From Flavobacterium haoranii (GTDB lineage: Bacteria; Bacteroidota; Bacteroidia; Flavobacteriales; Flavobacteriaceae), in the NCBI RefSeq assembly GCF_009363055.1, contig NZ_CP045292.1, positions 2,480,001 through 2,544,000 of the forward strand: a stretch of DNA of 64,000 nucleotides. Reading direction: 5' to 3'. The notes beneath the pieces were generated by a model. That model was not told the DNA's origin. It searched no databases and saw only the letters and a list, made by a program, of their open reading frames with translations. Position numbers and translations under genes: made by a program. This document shows, in pieces, positions 17,831 through 27,909 of this stretch (position 1 is its first letter; the number at the start of each line of letters is the position of its first letter).

Positions 17831-20239
17831 ATGAATGTAGTAAAAAGAGACGGAAGAAGAGAACCGGTAATGTTTGATAAAATTACCGATAGAATTAGAT
17901 TTTTATGCTATGAGCTAAATGAATTGGTAGATCCAGTAAAAGTTGCAATGCGTGTTATTGAAGGGCTGTATGATGGTGTTACTACTTCAGAATTAGATAA
18001 TTTGGCTGCCGAAACTGCTGCATCAATGACAGTTACACATCCAGATTATGCTCAATTAGCAGCTCGTATTGCCGTTTCTAATTTACACAAAAATTCAAAA
18101 AAATCGTTTTCTGAAACGATGACCGATTTATATCATTATGTAAATCCACGTACAGGTCAAGAAGCGCCTATGATTTCTGATGAGGTTTATGAAGTAATCA
18201 TGCAAAATGCTGAACGATTAGATTCAAGTATTATCTACAATCGTGATTTTAACTACGACTATTTCGGATTTAAAACATTAGAGCGTTCTTATTTGCTTAA
18301 AATAAATGGTAAAATTGCCGAGCGTCCACAACATATGTTAATGCGTGTTTCTGTAGGTATTCATTTAAACGATATCGATGCCGCTTTGGAAACATACGAA
18401 TTAATGTCTAAAAAATTCTTTACGCATGCTACACCTACTTTATTTAATGCCGGAACTCCAAAACCTCAAATGTCATCGTGTTTCTTACTAACAATGAAAG
18501 ACGATAGTATTGATGGGATTTACGATACTTTAAAACAAACGGCTAAAATTTCACAGTCAGCTGGTGGAATTGGTTTGTCTATTCACAATGTAAGAGCAAC
18601 GGGTTCTTATATTCGTGGTACAAATGGTACTTCAAATGGTATAGTTCCTATGCTTCGTGTATTTAACGACACAGCGCGCTATGTAGATCAAGGTGGCGGA
18701 AAGCGTAAAGGTAGTTTTGCTATTTATGTAGAGCCTTGGCATGCTGATATTATGGAATTCTTGGATTTAAAGAAAAACCATGGTAAAGAAGAAATGCGTG
18801 CGCGTGATTTATTCTATGCAATGTGGATTCCAGATTTATTCATGAAGCGTGTGGAAGCAGATAGCACTTGGACATTAATGTGTCCAAACGAGTGTCCTGG
18901 AATGTATGACGTTCATAGTGAAGAATTCGAAAAAATGTACTTAGCTTACGAAGAGGCTGGTAAAGGAAGAAAAACAATTAAGGCTCGCGAACTTTGGGAA
19001 AAAATCTTAGAATCTCAAATTGAAACGGGAACACCGTATATGTTGTATAAAGATGCAGCGAATAGAAAGTCCAACCAAAAAAATCTAGGAACTATTCGTT
19101 CATCTAATTTATGTACAGAGATTTTAGAATATACATCTGAAGATGAAATTGCTGTTTGTAACTTAGCTTCAATTTCATTACCAATGTTTGTGGAAGATGG
19201 AAAATTTAACCACCAATATTTATATGATGTAACAAAACGTATTACACGTAACTTAAACAAGGTAATTGATAGAAATTACTATCCAGTTAAAGAAGCAGAA
19301 AATTCAAATTTACGTCACCGTCCAGTTGGATTAGGTGTTCAAGGTTTAGCAGATGCTTTTATATTAATGCGTTTACCATTTACAAGCGATGAAGCAAAAC
19401 AATTAAACCAAGAAATCTTCGAAACTATTTATTTTGCAGCTGTAACAGCTTCAATGGAAATGGCTAAAGAAGAAGGAGCGTATTCAACTTTTGAAGGTTC
19501 GCCTATTTCTCAAGGAGAATTCCAATACAATCTGTGGGGATTAAACGATTCAGATTTATCGGGTCGTTGGGATTGGTCTTCATTAAGAAAAGAAGTCATG
19601 GAGCATGGTGTACGTAACTCATTGTTATTAGCGCCAATGCCAACAGCTTCTACTTCGCAAATTCTTGGTAATAATGAAGCTTTTGAACCTTATACTTCAA
19701 ATATTTATACACGTCGAGTTTTATCGGGTGAATTTATTGTAGTAAACAAACATTTATTACACGATTTAGTATCACTTGGTTTATGGAACGAAGAATTGAA
19801 GCAAGAAATTATGCGTAATAACGGTTCTATTCAAAGTATTGATGTAATTCCTCAAGAAATTAAAGATTTGTATAAAACAGTTTGGGAAATGAGTATGAAA
19901 GATATTATTGATATGTCTCGTCAACGTGGTTATTTCATTGACCAATCTCAATCTTTAAACTTATTTATGGAAGGTGCTACAATGGCAAAATTAACTTCTA
20001 TGCACTTTTATGCATGGAAAAGTGGCTTAAAAACAGGTATGTATTACTTACGAACAAAAGCTGCAGTTGATGCTATTAAATTTACACTAAGTAATGAGAA
20101 AAAAGCGCAACCGCAACCTGAAGTTGAAGCAAATGCTGTAAAAGTGGAAGCTGATGAAATGAGCGCAGCTGAATTTAGAGCTATGTTAGAACGTTCTAAA
20201 AATGCTGGTCCAGAAGATTGTGAAATGTGTGGATCATAA
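17831..20239 (+). CDS. nrdA: Class Ia ribonucleotide reductase, alpha subunit
   Basis: Reduces ribonucleoside diphosphates. The start is set at the ATG at 17831 ([20 protein letters not shown], 802 residues); the frame is open to a TTG at 17792, but those codons belong to the repeat spacer. An N-terminal ATP-cone domain (about 1-90) suggests allosteric dATP inhibition. Catalytic features are [11 protein letters not shown] (first active-site cysteine), NLCTEILEY (radical cysteine with N and E) and the paired tyrosines in [15 protein letters not shown] for radical transfer. The C-terminal redox pair is ECEMCGS-like (DCEMCGS). It works with the upstream NrdB. Confidence 0.95.
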   Translation: MNVVKRDGRREPVMFDKITDRIRFLCYELNELVDPVKVAMRVIEGLYDGVTTSELDNLAAETAASMTVTHPDYAQLAARIAVSNLHKNSKKSFSETMTDLYHYVNPRTGQEAPMISDEVYEVIMQNAERLDSSIIYNRDFNYDYFGFKTLERSYLLKINGKIAERPQHMLMRVSVGIHLNDIDAALETYELMSKKFFTHATPTLFNAGTPKPQMSSCFLLTMKDDSIDGIYDTLKQTAKISQSAGGIGLSIHNVRATGSYIRGTNGTSNGIVPMLRVFNDTARYVDQGGGKRKGSFAIYVEPWHADIMEFLDLKKNHGKEEMRARDLFYAMWIPDLFMKRVEADSTWTLMCPNECPGMYDVHSEEFEKMYLAYEEAGKGRKTIKARELWEKILESQIETGTPYMLYKDAANRKSNQKNLGTIRSSNLCTEILEYTSEDEIAVCNLASISLPMFVEDGKFNHQYLYDVTKRITRNLNKVIDRNYYPVKEAENSNLRHRPVGLGVQGLADAFILMRLPFTSDEAKQLNQEIFETIYFAAVTASMEMAKEEGAYSTFEGSPISQGEFQYNLWGLNDSDLSGRWDWSSLRKEVMEHGVRNSLLLAPMPTASTSQILGNNEAFEPYTSNIYTRRVLSGEFIVVNKHLLHDLVSLGLWNEELKQEIMRNNGSIQSIDVIPQEIKDLYKTVWEMSMKDIIDMSRQRGYFIDQSQSLNLFMEGATMAKLTSMHFYAWKSGLKTGMYYLRTKAAVDAIKFTLSNEKKAQPQPEVEANAVKVEADEMSAAEFRAMLERSKNAGPEDCEMCGS

Positions 20240-20257
20240 TTTTTATAAATAATATAA

Positions 20258-20288
20258 AAAAACAGCCATCTTATTGATGGCTGTTTTT
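20258..20288 (+). terminator. Terminator after nrdA
   Basis: Perfect 13-bp stem AAAAACAGCCATC / GATGGCTGTTTTT with a 5-nt loop, 19 bases past the nrdA stop. Confidence 0.9.
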
Positions 20289-20314
20289 GGTTTAAATAAT
20301 TACGTTCCAATTCG

Positions 20315-20322
20315 TACATTTG
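20315..20322 (+). promoter_or_regulatory. -7 promoter element (TACATTTG)
   Basis: It matches TAnnTTTG 16 bases before the ATG at 20338, downstream of the nrdA terminator, so the small gene and dGTPase form a new unit. It also argues against the upstream start at 20320, which would overlap it. Confidence 0.5.
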
Positions 20323-20337
20323 AAAAAAATAGAAATC

Positions 20338-20562
20338 ATGTCAAAAGACAAAAAAGGAATTTACACAGGAATTATTGAAAAAGATGCAGATGGAAACTAT
20401 TTCTGTGGAGAATATTTATTGGATTACCAATACACAGAAAAATATTTCAAAATAGGAGATGAAATTAGTATTCAATCGGTTATCGTTAACCCGAGTGATA
20501 AAAGTTATAATCAATATCCAAAAAAATCGAGGAACTTCTCTTTGGTAGACGAAAAAGAATAA
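20338..20562 (+). CDS. Small conserved-looking protein, unknown function
   Basis: 74 residues from MSKDKKGIYTGIIEKDADGN. It is soluble, rich in tyrosine and lysine, and looks like a small beta-barrel or OB-like domain (EYLLDYQYTEKYFKIGDEIS). No signal peptide is present. It is followed 32 bases later by the dGTPase gene and is preceded by its own promoter element, which supports its being expressed. I do not recognise the family. Confidence 0.6.
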   Translation: MSKDKKGIYTGIIEKDADGNYFCGEYLLDYQYTEKYFKIGDEISIQSVIVNPSDKSYNQYPKKSRNFSLVDEKE

Positions 20563-20594
20563 ATCTATAAATTAAACCTTCAAACTATAATAAA

Positions 20595-21938
20595 ATGATG
20601 CAGTGGGAACAATTATTGTCGTTAAAACGACAAGGTGATACTTCAAAAAGACTTCGAAAAGAACAAGATGATACACGTTTAGGTTTTGAAGTTGATTACG
20701 ACCGAGTAATTTTTTCTTCGGCATTTAGAAGTTTACAAGATAAAACACAAGTTATTCCTTTATCGAAAACCGATTTTGTTCACACGCGACTAACGCATAG
20801 TTTAGAAGTTTCCGTAGTTGGTCGTTCACTTGGTCGTTTGGTTGGGAAAAAGATTTTAGAAAAATATCCGCATTTATCGGAAATTCACGGTTATCACATG
20901 AACGATTTTGGCGCAATTGTAGCTGCTGCTGCTTTAGCACATGATATCGGAAATCCACCTTTTGGACATTCAGGTGAAAAAGCAATTGGAGAGTATTTCA
21001 AAACTGGAAACGGACAACAATTCAAAGAGAAGTTAACCGATAAAGAATGGCAAGATTTAATCGATTTTGAAGGAAATGCTAATGGTTTCTCAGTAGTTTC
21101 ATCTTCTAGAGAAGGTGTTGAAGGTGCTTTGCGTTTAACGTATGCTACTTTAGGTGCTTTTATGAAGTATCCAAAAGAAAGCTTACCTAAAAAACCAACA
21201 ACAAAGATTTGTGATAAAAAGTATGGTTTCTTTCAACAGGATAAAGATTTTTTTAAAGAAGTGGTTAGCGAGTTGGGATTGATTTCTAACAAAACTGGAA
21301 ATGATATTGGTTATGAAAGACATCCATTGGCTTATTTAGTTGAATCAGCTGATGATATTTGTTATACTATCATAGATTTTGAAGATGGAATCAATTTAGG
21401 TTTAATAGATGAAGAATTTGCTTTAGAATATCTTATAAAATTGGTAAAAAACACCATTGATACTAAAAAATATAATGAACTAAAAACTACCGAAGATAGA
21501 ATCAGTTATTTACGTGCATTAGCAATAGGAAGCTTAATTGGTGATGCAGTAAATGTTTTCATGGAAAATGAAGAATTGATTCTAAAAGGAGAATTTCCAT
21601 TTGCTTTAACTGATAAAAGTCAATACAAAGCACAAATGGATGACATTATTAAAGTTAGCGTAAAGCGAATTTATCAAAGTAAAGAAGTTATTGAAAAAGA
21701 AGTAATGGGTTATAATGTTATTAGCTCTTTACTTGATGTTTTTTGTACAGCATTCAATAACAAAATGGAAGGCAATGAATCGAATTATGATAAAATTGTT
21801 TTAAAACTTTTACCCGAACGATTTCTTTCTGAACAAGAATCAATTTACCAAAGATTGTTACATATTTGTCACTTTGTTTCATTATTAACAGACGGAAAAG
21901 CTTTAGAATTGTATAAATTAATAAAGGGTACTGCTTAA
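20595..21938 (+). CDS. dgt: Deoxyguanosinetriphosphate triphosphohydrolase (dGTPase)
   Basis: 447 residues. An HD-domain enzyme cleaving dNTPs (classically dGTP) to deoxynucleoside and tripyrophosphate. The N-terminus has the family signature RVIFSSAFRSLQDKTQV. The metal site is HTRLTHSLEVSVVGRSLG followed by AAALAHDIGNPPFGHSGE (HD pair), with YLVESADDICYTIIDFEDG supplying the later aspartate. It resembles the type 2 dGTPase-like subgroup. The nearby nrdAB genes suggest a role in balancing dNTP pools; triphosphohydrolases of this kind can also limit phage replication, but nothing here indicates a defence island. Confidence 0.9.
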   Translation: MMQWEQLLSLKRQGDTSKRLRKEQDDTRLGFEVDYDRVIFSSAFRSLQDKTQVIPLSKTDFVHTRLTHSLEVSVVGRSLGRLVGKKILEKYPHLSEIHGYHMNDFGAIVAAAALAHDIGNPPFGHSGEKAIGEYFKTGNGQQFKEKLTDKEWQDLIDFEGNANGFSVVSSSREGVEGALRLTYATLGAFMKYPKESLPKKPTTKICDKKYGFFQQDKDFFKEVVSELGLISNKTGNDIGYERHPLAYLVESADDICYTIIDFEDGINLGLIDEEFALEYLIKLVKNTIDTKKYNELKTTEDRISYLRALAIGSLIGDAVNVFMENEELILKGEFPFALTDKSQYKAQMDDIIKVSVKRIYQSKEVIEKEVMGYNVISSLLDVFCTAFNNKMEGNESNYDKIVLKLLPERFLSEQESIYQRLLHICHFVSLLTDGKALELYKLIKGTA

Positions 21939-21998
21939 TAAAGGGTATTGCTAAAGGTTAAAATTTTACAAAAAATTTTAATTTTTCACCTAAAATAT

Positions 21999-22006
21999 TA
22001 ACTTTG
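21999..22006 (+). promoter_or_regulatory. -7 promoter element (TAACTTTG) for the 1132-aa T9SS gene
   Basis: It matches TAnnTTTG 25 bases before the ATG at 22032. Confidence 0.55.
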
Positions 22007-22031
22007 TTTAAATTAACGTAATCCTAAATTT

Positions 22032-25000
22032 ATGAAAAATAAATTACTTAGTACAATTTTGATAGTAAGTATGTTGATGTTTTCTTGTAAAAATGAAAAT
22101 CAAGATGCAAATGATAATTCGACTGTCGAGACAGAAGCTGTCTCTCAAGACAAAGAAATTGCTGCTGATAGTACGGCCACTGATAGCCAAGAAAATATTA
22201 CTAATGAAGCAGATACTGTAAAACCAGTAGCTATTTCTAGTAGAGTAATAAAATCAGAAATTAAAAATAATAAGATTGTAGATTTAAACGCTGAAAAAAC
22301 TAGAAAACAGCACGAACAATTTTTAAATCAAAGTCCATTTAAAAATTCAACTTCAATGTCTAAAGCTGATAGAAAATTAGCTGGATTAGCTCCTAATAAA
22401 TATTTTGAGCAAGAGTGGGAATTAACAATGAATCCTAAAACTGGAAAGCCAGACATTCAAGGGTTGTATTCTTTGAGAAAGCAGTTAGCTGATGAAAGAG
22501 AATTAGCCCAATTAAATAGAACTCCTGGAGACGCATCAGATAATCCATGGATTGAAAGAGGACCCAATAATGTAGGTGGTCGTGTAAGAGCTGTAATGTT
22601 TGATCCAAACGACGCTACTGGTAAAACTGTATTTGCTGGAGGTGTAAGTGGAGGATTATGGAAAAATACTGATATTACAAATTCTAATACACAATGGAGT
22701 TTAGTTAGTTTGCCTGATAATTTATCAGTTTCTTCAATTTCGTATGATCCAAACAATACAAATATTTTTTATGTAGGGACAGGAGAATCTTATGTTGGTG
22801 GTGATGTTAATGGTGATGGCCTTTGGAAATCTACTGATGGAGGTAATACTTGGACTAATGTTTTTGGAGGAATTACAGGGCCTACCGTTTTTGAATCAGA
22901 AGCAATAGTTTCTATAAATTCACCTGGAACAATAGCGGGAGATTATCCTTGTTACCCAACTACTGCTTTCGGCCCAGTATTAACTTCTGTTTTAAATACA
23001 GATATAGAACTAGTAAGTGATACAAATCCATTGGGGTGTAATGCAAATCCTATAACTAATAGTGTTTCAGGTAAAATTGCTTTAATCAGGAGAGGTAATT
23101 GTACTTTCGTTGAGAAAATATTGAATGCTCAAAATGCTGGTGCTGTTGCAGTAATTATGATGAATAATATTGCAGGAACTCCAATACCGATGGGAGGAAC
23201 TGATGCAGGAATAACTATTCCTTCTGTTATGATTTCTAAAGAAGATGGAGATATATTAGAGGCAGCTGTTTTAGCTGGTACTGTTAATGGTTCTTTAATC
23301 AATGGTGTAGGAAGTTTTACAGGTTTATTAATTCCAGGTCAACAACATATAAATGACGTTGTAGTTAAAAATAATGGTGGGGTTTCAGAAATTTATGTAG
23401 CTGCTGCTGATGGTTATTATGGTTCTGCAAACGCTTTAACTTTTATGGGAGCAACTGATTTTGGATTGTATAAATCTACAAATGGAGGTGCTTCTTGGGT
23501 TAAATTAAGTCTACCTTTAACTTCTGGAGGTTATGATACTTGTCCAAACGATATTGAGATTGGTGCAGATGGAAGAATTTGGGTTTCTACAACAAATAGC
23601 TTTGTGTTTGGCGAAGGAGGAGGAAGAGTGTTTATGTCCAGTGATGGAGGTGCGAGTTTTACTCTAATGCATACAGTTACAGGTAATGGTGGAGGACAAA
23701 GAGTCGAGTTAGAGGCTTCAGCTACAAATCCTAATAAGTTATATGTTTTGTCTGAATTAGGGCAAGCAAATTCAGCTTCACCAACAATTGAATGTAAAAT
23801 TGAATTGACGACTAATGGCTTTGCTACTGCACCAACTGTAGTTAGCTTACCTTCTGACGGTACAGATTCTAGAATCAGTACTTATGGTTTTACAGGTGCA
23901 CAAGCTTTCTATGATTTAATGATAGAGTCTAATCCATCAAATGACGATGAGGTTTATGTTGGTGGTTTAAATTTATATAAATCTACAAATAGTGGTTCAT
24001 CTTGGGTGCCAATATCTCAATGGAATGGAGGTAATTTTTTACATTCAGATCAACACGGAATGGCTTTTAATCCTTTTAACAACAATCAAGCTATTTTCGG
24101 TAATGATGGTGGGGTGTATTTTTGTTCAAGTTTATCATCGGCTAACAATCGCAGTAGTAATATCCCTGCAAGAAATAATGGCTTAAACATTACTCAGTTT
24201 TACAGCGTAGGTGTAGCGCCTACATCTGCGGTAAGTGGTTTGTCCTCAGGAGATTATTTTGCTGCAGGAGCTCAAGATAATGGGACTCAGTACTTCGAGA
24301 ACGTTAATGCAGGCGTAAATGGAAGTGTTAGATCACAAGGTGGAGATGGTGCTTTTACGATGATGGATCAAGGCTCAGATAAATATTATATATCAAATTA
24401 TGTTCACAATGGTTCTGTTAATTATAGATTAATGGTTTCACCGTTTACGGTTAGAGCATTGAGTGATGACACTTCAAATGATGAAAATGGAGCTTTTATC
24501 GCGCCAATGGTTTTAGATTCAAACTTAGATGTTTTGTATTCTGATTATTCAAGCGGTACAAATTATAGTATTAGAAGATATAAGAATATCAAGTCTGGTG
24601 CCGTTAATAGAACAACTATTACAGATGCTTTACTAACGTCTCGTCCAACTGCATTTGCAGTTTCACCATACACAACTACAAAAACTAATTTATTAATAGG
24701 TACAGTACTTGGGAAACTTATTAGAGTAACGGGTATTCATAATAATATTCCTAATCCAGTTTGGACAGATATTACAGGACCAAGTTTTGTTGGAAGTGTT
24801 TCAGATATTGAATATGGTCAAACAGAAAACGATATTTTTGTAACAATGCACAACTATAATGTTGTTAGTGTTTGGTATTCTGCAGATGGTGGAGCTACTT
24901 GGTCAAATAAAGAAGGTAATTTACCTGATATGCCAGTAAAATGTATTTTACAGAATCCATTAAATCTTGATGAAGTAATTATTGGAACAGAACTTGGTGT

Positions 25001-25430
25001 TTGGTTTACAAACAACTTTAGTGCTGCTTCTCCTACATGGAATCAATCTTACAATGGTATGAGTAATGTAAAAGTGACTGATCTTGATTTAAGAAATGAT
25101 TATGTTGTCTATGCTGCTACTTATGGAAGAGGAATTTTCTCTGGACAATTTACAAGTCAGCCTTTACATTCTGATGGATTTGTTAAAACTAATTTAGTAA
25201 CTGTTTATCCAAATCCAGCGACTGATATTTTAACAATTAATGTTAAAGACTTTAGTGGTAATATGAATGTTGAGTTATACGATGTTAAAGGTCAAAAAGT
25301 ATTATCGCAAAATGAAGCTAATTTTTCTAATGAGAAATCTATTAACATTAGTTCATTAGCAGCTGGTATTTATGTTTTAAAAGTAAATGCTGATAATTTA
25401 TCTTATACTCAAAAAGTAATTAAGAAATAA
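22032..25430 (+). CDS. Large T9SS-secreted beta-propeller protein with PA domain
   Basis: 1132 residues. The N-terminus has a signal sequence ending in a lipobox-like SMLMFSCKN. A low-complexity acidic linker runs to about residue 70. Sortilin/BNR-type propeller strands follow, with repeated Asp-box motifs such as GLWKSTDGGNTW (about 263-274) and LYKSTNGGASW. A protease-associated (PA) domain is inserted at about 295-425 (SGKIALIRRGNCTFVEKILN). Further propeller blades continue to about 1045. A type A T9SS sorting domain closes the protein (about 1058-1132; VYPNPATDILTINVKD, GIYVLKVNADN). It is probably a large surface or secreted protein that binds glycans or proteins; no catalytic residues are evident. 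It is monocistronic, with its own promoter and terminator. Confidence 0.88.
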   Translation: MKNKLLSTILIVSMLMFSCKNENQDANDNSTVETEAVSQDKEIAADSTATDSQENITNEADTVKPVAISSRVIKSEIKNNKIVDLNAEKTRKQHEQFLNQSPFKNSTSMSKADRKLAGLAPNKYFEQEWELTMNPKTGKPDIQGLYSLRKQLADERELAQLNRTPGDASDNPWIERGPNNVGGRVRAVMFDPNDATGKTVFAGGVSGGLWKNTDITNSNTQWSLVSLPDNLSVSSISYDPNNTNIFYVGTGESYVGGDVNGDGLWKSTDGGNTWTNVFGGITGPTVFESEAIVSINSPGTIAGDYPCYPTTAFGPVLTSVLNTDIELVSDTNPLGCNANPITNSVSGKIALIRRGNCTFVEKILNAQNAGAVAVIMMNNIAGTPIPMGGTDAGITIPSVMISKEDGDILEAAVLAGTVNGSLINGVGSFTGLLIPGQQHINDVVVKNNGGVSEIYVAAADGYYGSANALTFMGATDFGLYKSTNGGASWVKLSLPLTSGGYDTCPNDIEIGADGRIWVSTTNSFVFGEGGGRVFMSSDGGASFTLMHTVTGNGGGQRVELEASATNPNKLYVLSELGQANSASPTIECKIELTTNGFATAPTVVSLPSDGTDSRISTYGFTGAQAFYDLMIESNPSNDDEVYVGGLNLYKSTNSGSSWVPISQWNGGNFLHSDQHGMAFNPFNNNQAIFGNDGGVYFCSSLSSANNRSSNIPARNNGLNITQFYSVGVAPTSAVSGLSSGDYFAAGAQDNGTQYFENVNAGVNGSVRSQGGDGAFTMMDQGSDKYYISNYVHNGSVNYRLMVSPFTVRALSDDTSNDENGAFIAPMVLDSNLDVLYSDYSSGTNYSIRRYKNIKSGAVNRTTITDALLTSRPTAFAVSPYTTTKTNLLIGTVLGKLIRVTGIHNNIPNPVWTDITGPSFVGSVSDIEYGQTENDIFVTMHNYNVVSVWYSADGGATWSNKEGNLPDMPVKCILQNPLNLDEVIIGTELGVWFTNNFSAASPTWNQSYNGMSNVKVTDLDLRNDYVVYAATYGRGIFSGQFTSQPLHSDGFVKTNLVTVYPNPATDILTINVKDFSGNMNVELYDVKGQKVLSQNEANFSNEKSINISSLAAGIYVLKVNADNLSYTQKVIKK

Positions 25431-25448
25431 TTTTTCTAAATAAGATTA

Positions 25449-25479
25449 AAAAAAGGGCTTCAAGATGAAGCCCTTTTTT
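25449..25479. terminator. Bidirectional terminator between the T9SS gene and the lipoprotein gene
   Basis: 14-bp stem AAAAAAGGGCTTCA / TGAAGCCCTTTTTT with a 3-nt loop between convergent genes. Confidence 0.9.
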
Positions 25480-25927
25480 ATTTTAATGATCGTAGTGTGT
25501 TACTTAAGGTTACTTTAAAAACGCTTTTGTTGTCTTCATGCTTTTTCATAACATAAATATATTTATGTTTACTAGCGTCTTTTGGTTCTATGACAATTTC
25601 TTCTTTAGTAAAATTATCAAAGATTGTTATAAGAGATTGATTGTCAAATGCAAAACTAGCTGCATATTGCCTTTTTAAATTTGTGATGGGATATTGAGAA
25701 TAAATAGTTTTTGAATTTTGGGTAGCGGTTATTTTTTCTCCTTTAAAACCTTGAGTTAAAATAATAACACTTTTGTCTTCTTCAAAAGCATTTTTACTCT
25801 TCAAAAAAGAATTTATATAGTTTTCACTGGCACTCGCAAAATCATCTCTAGTTTGAAATTTGCTTGAACTTGTTGAACTACACATCATAAAAAGTTGGGC
25901 AAAAGTTACAATAAAGATCTTTTTCAT
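25478..25927 (-). CDS. Putative lipoprotein, unknown function
   Basis: 149 residues. The N-terminus MKKIFIVTFAQLFMMCSSTS is a short signal with a probable lipobox cysteine at residue 16, followed by a serine-rich spacer. The rest is a small mixed alpha/beta domain (YIYVMKKHEDNKSVFKVTLS) that I do not recognise. It is monocistronic between a convergent T9SS gene and a divergent GDPD gene. Confidence 0.65.
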   Translation of the reverse strand: MKKIFIVTFAQLFMMCSSTSSSKFQTRDDFASASENYINSFLKSKNAFEEDKSVIILTQGFKGEKITATQNSKTIYSQYPITNLKRQYAASFAFDNQSLITIFDNFTKEEIVIEPKDASKHKYIYVMKKHEDNKSVFKVTLSNTLRSLK

Positions 25928-25980
25928 GTTTTCAAATTTTATTCTTTACAAAATTAAACGACCAAAAACTGAAACTATTA

Positions 25981-25988
25981 TATCTTTG
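25981..25988 (+). promoter_or_regulatory. -7 promoter element (TATCTTTG) directly before GDPD
   Basis: It matches TAnnTTTG and ends only five bases before the ATG at 25994, implying a leaderless or nearly leaderless transcript. Confidence 0.5.
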
Positions 25989-25993
25989 TAGGA

Positions 25994-26674
25994 ATGTTTT
26001 ATAAAATTGCACATAGGGGAGCGTCGGGTTATATAGTCGAAAACACACTTGAATCGATTCAAAAAGCTGTTGATTTAGGTGTCGACGGAATCGAATTAGA
26101 TGTACATATTTGTGCTTCTGGTGAGGTAGTTGTCTTTCATGATTTTACCTTAGATCGGCTAACAAATGTATTAGGACCAGTTGCTAGCTTTACTTTAACC
26201 GAGCTGAAAGAATTTAAAATTAAGGATAAGTTTAGTATTCCAACACTTCAAGAAGTTTTAGATCTGACTTTCAATAAATGTTGGCTTAATATAGAGTTGA
26301 AAGGTGAAAATACAGCATTACCTACATTTCAATTATTAGAAGATTTTTGTGATAATAAAAATTATAATAAAGCCAATTTTTTAATCTCAAGTTTCCAATT
26401 AAAAGAATTAGAAGATTTTTCTAAGTTAAGTACTGAATATAGTTTAGCGGTTTTAACGCAAGCTAGTTTGGAACAAGCTATTGAAATTGCGTCTAAAATT
26501 GACGCAAAAGCAATTCATCCTCATTTCTCTTTATTAACTGAAGAAAGTTGTTTAAAAGCTAAAAAAATGGGGTTTAAAATAAATACTTGGACAGTAAATG
26601 AAACAGCAGATATTGAACATGTAAAAAGATTTCCAATTGACGGAATAATATCTGATTTTCCAGACAGAATATGA
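25994..26674 (+). CDS. Glycerophosphodiester phosphodiesterase
   Basis: 226 residues, cytoplasmic (no signal peptide). It hydrolyses glycerophosphodiesters to glycerol 3-phosphate and an alcohol. The GDPD TIM-barrel signature is complete: AHRGASGYIVENTLESI with the catalytic H-R and E-N-T, GVDGIELDVH with the metal-binding E and D, and VVFHDFTLDRLT with the second catalytic histidine. The C-terminal INTWTVNETADIEHVKRFP is the usual closing strand. Its start overlaps the promoter region so closely that the message may be leaderless. The stop overlaps the next start by four bases (ATGA), so the two genes are coupled. Confidence 0.92.
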   Translation: MFYKIAHRGASGYIVENTLESIQKAVDLGVDGIELDVHICASGEVVVFHDFTLDRLTNVLGPVASFTLTELKEFKIKDKFSIPTLQEVLDLTFNKCWLNIELKGENTALPTFQLLEDFCDNKNYNKANFLISSFQLKELEDFSKLSTEYSLAVLTQASLEQAIEIASKIDAKAIHPHFSLLTEESCLKAKKMGFKINTWTVNETADIEHVKRFPIDGIISDFPDRI

Positions 26675-27879
26675 ATTCAAAATACGATTTAATAATTATT
26701 GGTGGTGGAGCAGCGGGTTTTTTTGCAGCGATCAATATTATGGAGAAAAATCCAAGTTGCAAAGTTGCCATATTGGAACGCGGAAAAGAAGTTTTAACTA
26801 AAGTTAAAGTTTCTGGAGGTGGAAGATGCAATGTTACTCATGCTTGTTTTGTGCCAAATGATTTAGTGAAGTTTTATCCCAGAGGCGAAAGAGAATTAAA
26901 AGGTCCTTTTAATACTTTTTGTTCTGGAGACACTATTGAATGGTTTTCTAATAGAGGAGTGGAACTAAAAATTGAAGATGATGGTAGAATGTTTCCAACA
27001 ACCGATTCTTCTCAAACCATAATAGATTGTTTTTTAAAAGAAACTCAAAAGTATAAAATTGATGTTTTAACAAATCAAAGTGTTAAGTCATTATTTCCAT
27101 CAAACGATTTTTGGAAAATTGAAACCACTACTGAAGTATTTGCTTGTAAAAAAATAGTTATTGCTACGGGAAGTAATACTAAAATATGGGAATTGTTACA
27201 AGATTTAGGTCATCAAATTATTGAACCAGTGCCATCTTTATTTACATTTAATATTAAAGATACTAGAATTAAAGATTTAATGGGACTTAGTGCTCAAGTT
27301 GCAGTAAAAGTTAAAGAAGCAAACCTGAAATCAGAAGGTGCGTTGTTGATCACGCATTGGGGGATGAGTGGACCTGCTATTTTAAAATTATCGGCTTGGG
27401 GCGCTAGGGAATTAAATAAATTAAATTACCAATTTTCCATTCAAGTAAATTGGCTTAAAGATTTAAATTTTGAAGAAGTAATGGAAGAATTACTTCAGTT
27501 AAAAATAGAAAATGCTAAAAAACAAATTGATAAATTCTGTCCGTTCGATTTTCCAAAAAGACTTTGGGAATCTCTACTTTTAGCAAGTGAAATAGAGCTG
27601 CAAACAAAATGGGCTCATCTGTCTAAAAAACAAATGGTTAATTTAAGTAATCAGTTGACCAATGGTGTTTTTAAAGTAAATGGGAAAAGTACTTTTAAAG
27701 ATGAATTTGTTACCGCTGGTGGAATTGACTTAAAAGAGGTAAATTTCAAATCGATGGAAAGTAAAGTGTTGCCAAATTTATTTTTTGCTGGTGAAATATT
27801 AAATATCGATGCTATTACTGGAGGTTTTAACTTTCAAAATGCGTGGACAACAGCATATATTGCTTCGCAAAGTGTATAA
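26671..27879 (+). CDS. HI0933/YhiN family flavoprotein
   Basis: 402 residues. The N-terminal DLIIIGGGAAGFFAAINIME is the FAD-binding Rossmann motif. KVKVSGGGRCNVTHA is the family-specific signature of HI0933/BaiN/RdsA-type proteins, and VTAGGIDLKEVNFKSMESK with the C-terminal ILNIDAITGGFNFQNAWTTA completes it. The family binds FAD and is a predicted NAD(P)-dependent oxidoreductase; the physiological substrate is generally unknown. It is translationally coupled to GDPD (4-base overlap) and ends at a hairpin terminator. Confidence 0.9.
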   Translation: MNSKYDLIIIGGGAAGFFAAINIMEKNPSCKVAILERGKEVLTKVKVSGGGRCNVTHACFVPNDLVKFYPRGERELKGPFNTFCSGDTIEWFSNRGVELKIEDDGRMFPTTDSSQTIIDCFLKETQKYKIDVLTNQSVKSLFPSNDFWKIETTTEVFACKKIVIATGSNTKIWELLQDLGHQIIEPVPSLFTFNIKDTRIKDLMGLSAQVAVKVKEANLKSEGALLITHWGMSGPAILKLSAWGARELNKLNYQFSIQVNWLKDLNFEEVMEELLQLKIENAKKQIDKFCPFDFPKRLWESLLLASEIELQTKWAHLSKKQMVNLSNQLTNGVFKVNGKSTFKDEFVTAGGIDLKEVNFKSMESKVLPNLFFAGEILNIDAITGGFNFQNAWTTAYIASQSV

Positions 27880-27884
27880 AAAAA

Positions 27885-27909
27885 TAAAATCGGCTTTATG
27901 CCGATTTTA
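27885..27909. terminator. Bidirectional terminator
   Basis: 10-bp stem TAAAATCGGC / GCCGATTTTA with a 5-nt loop between the flavoprotein and the convergent HhH gene. Confidence 0.85.

Noticed and set aside
20595..21938. dGTPase as part of an antiphage defence island
   Set aside because: Neighbours are housekeeping nucleotide genes (nrdA, nrdB) and a surface protein; there is no toxin, nuclease or mobile element nearby.
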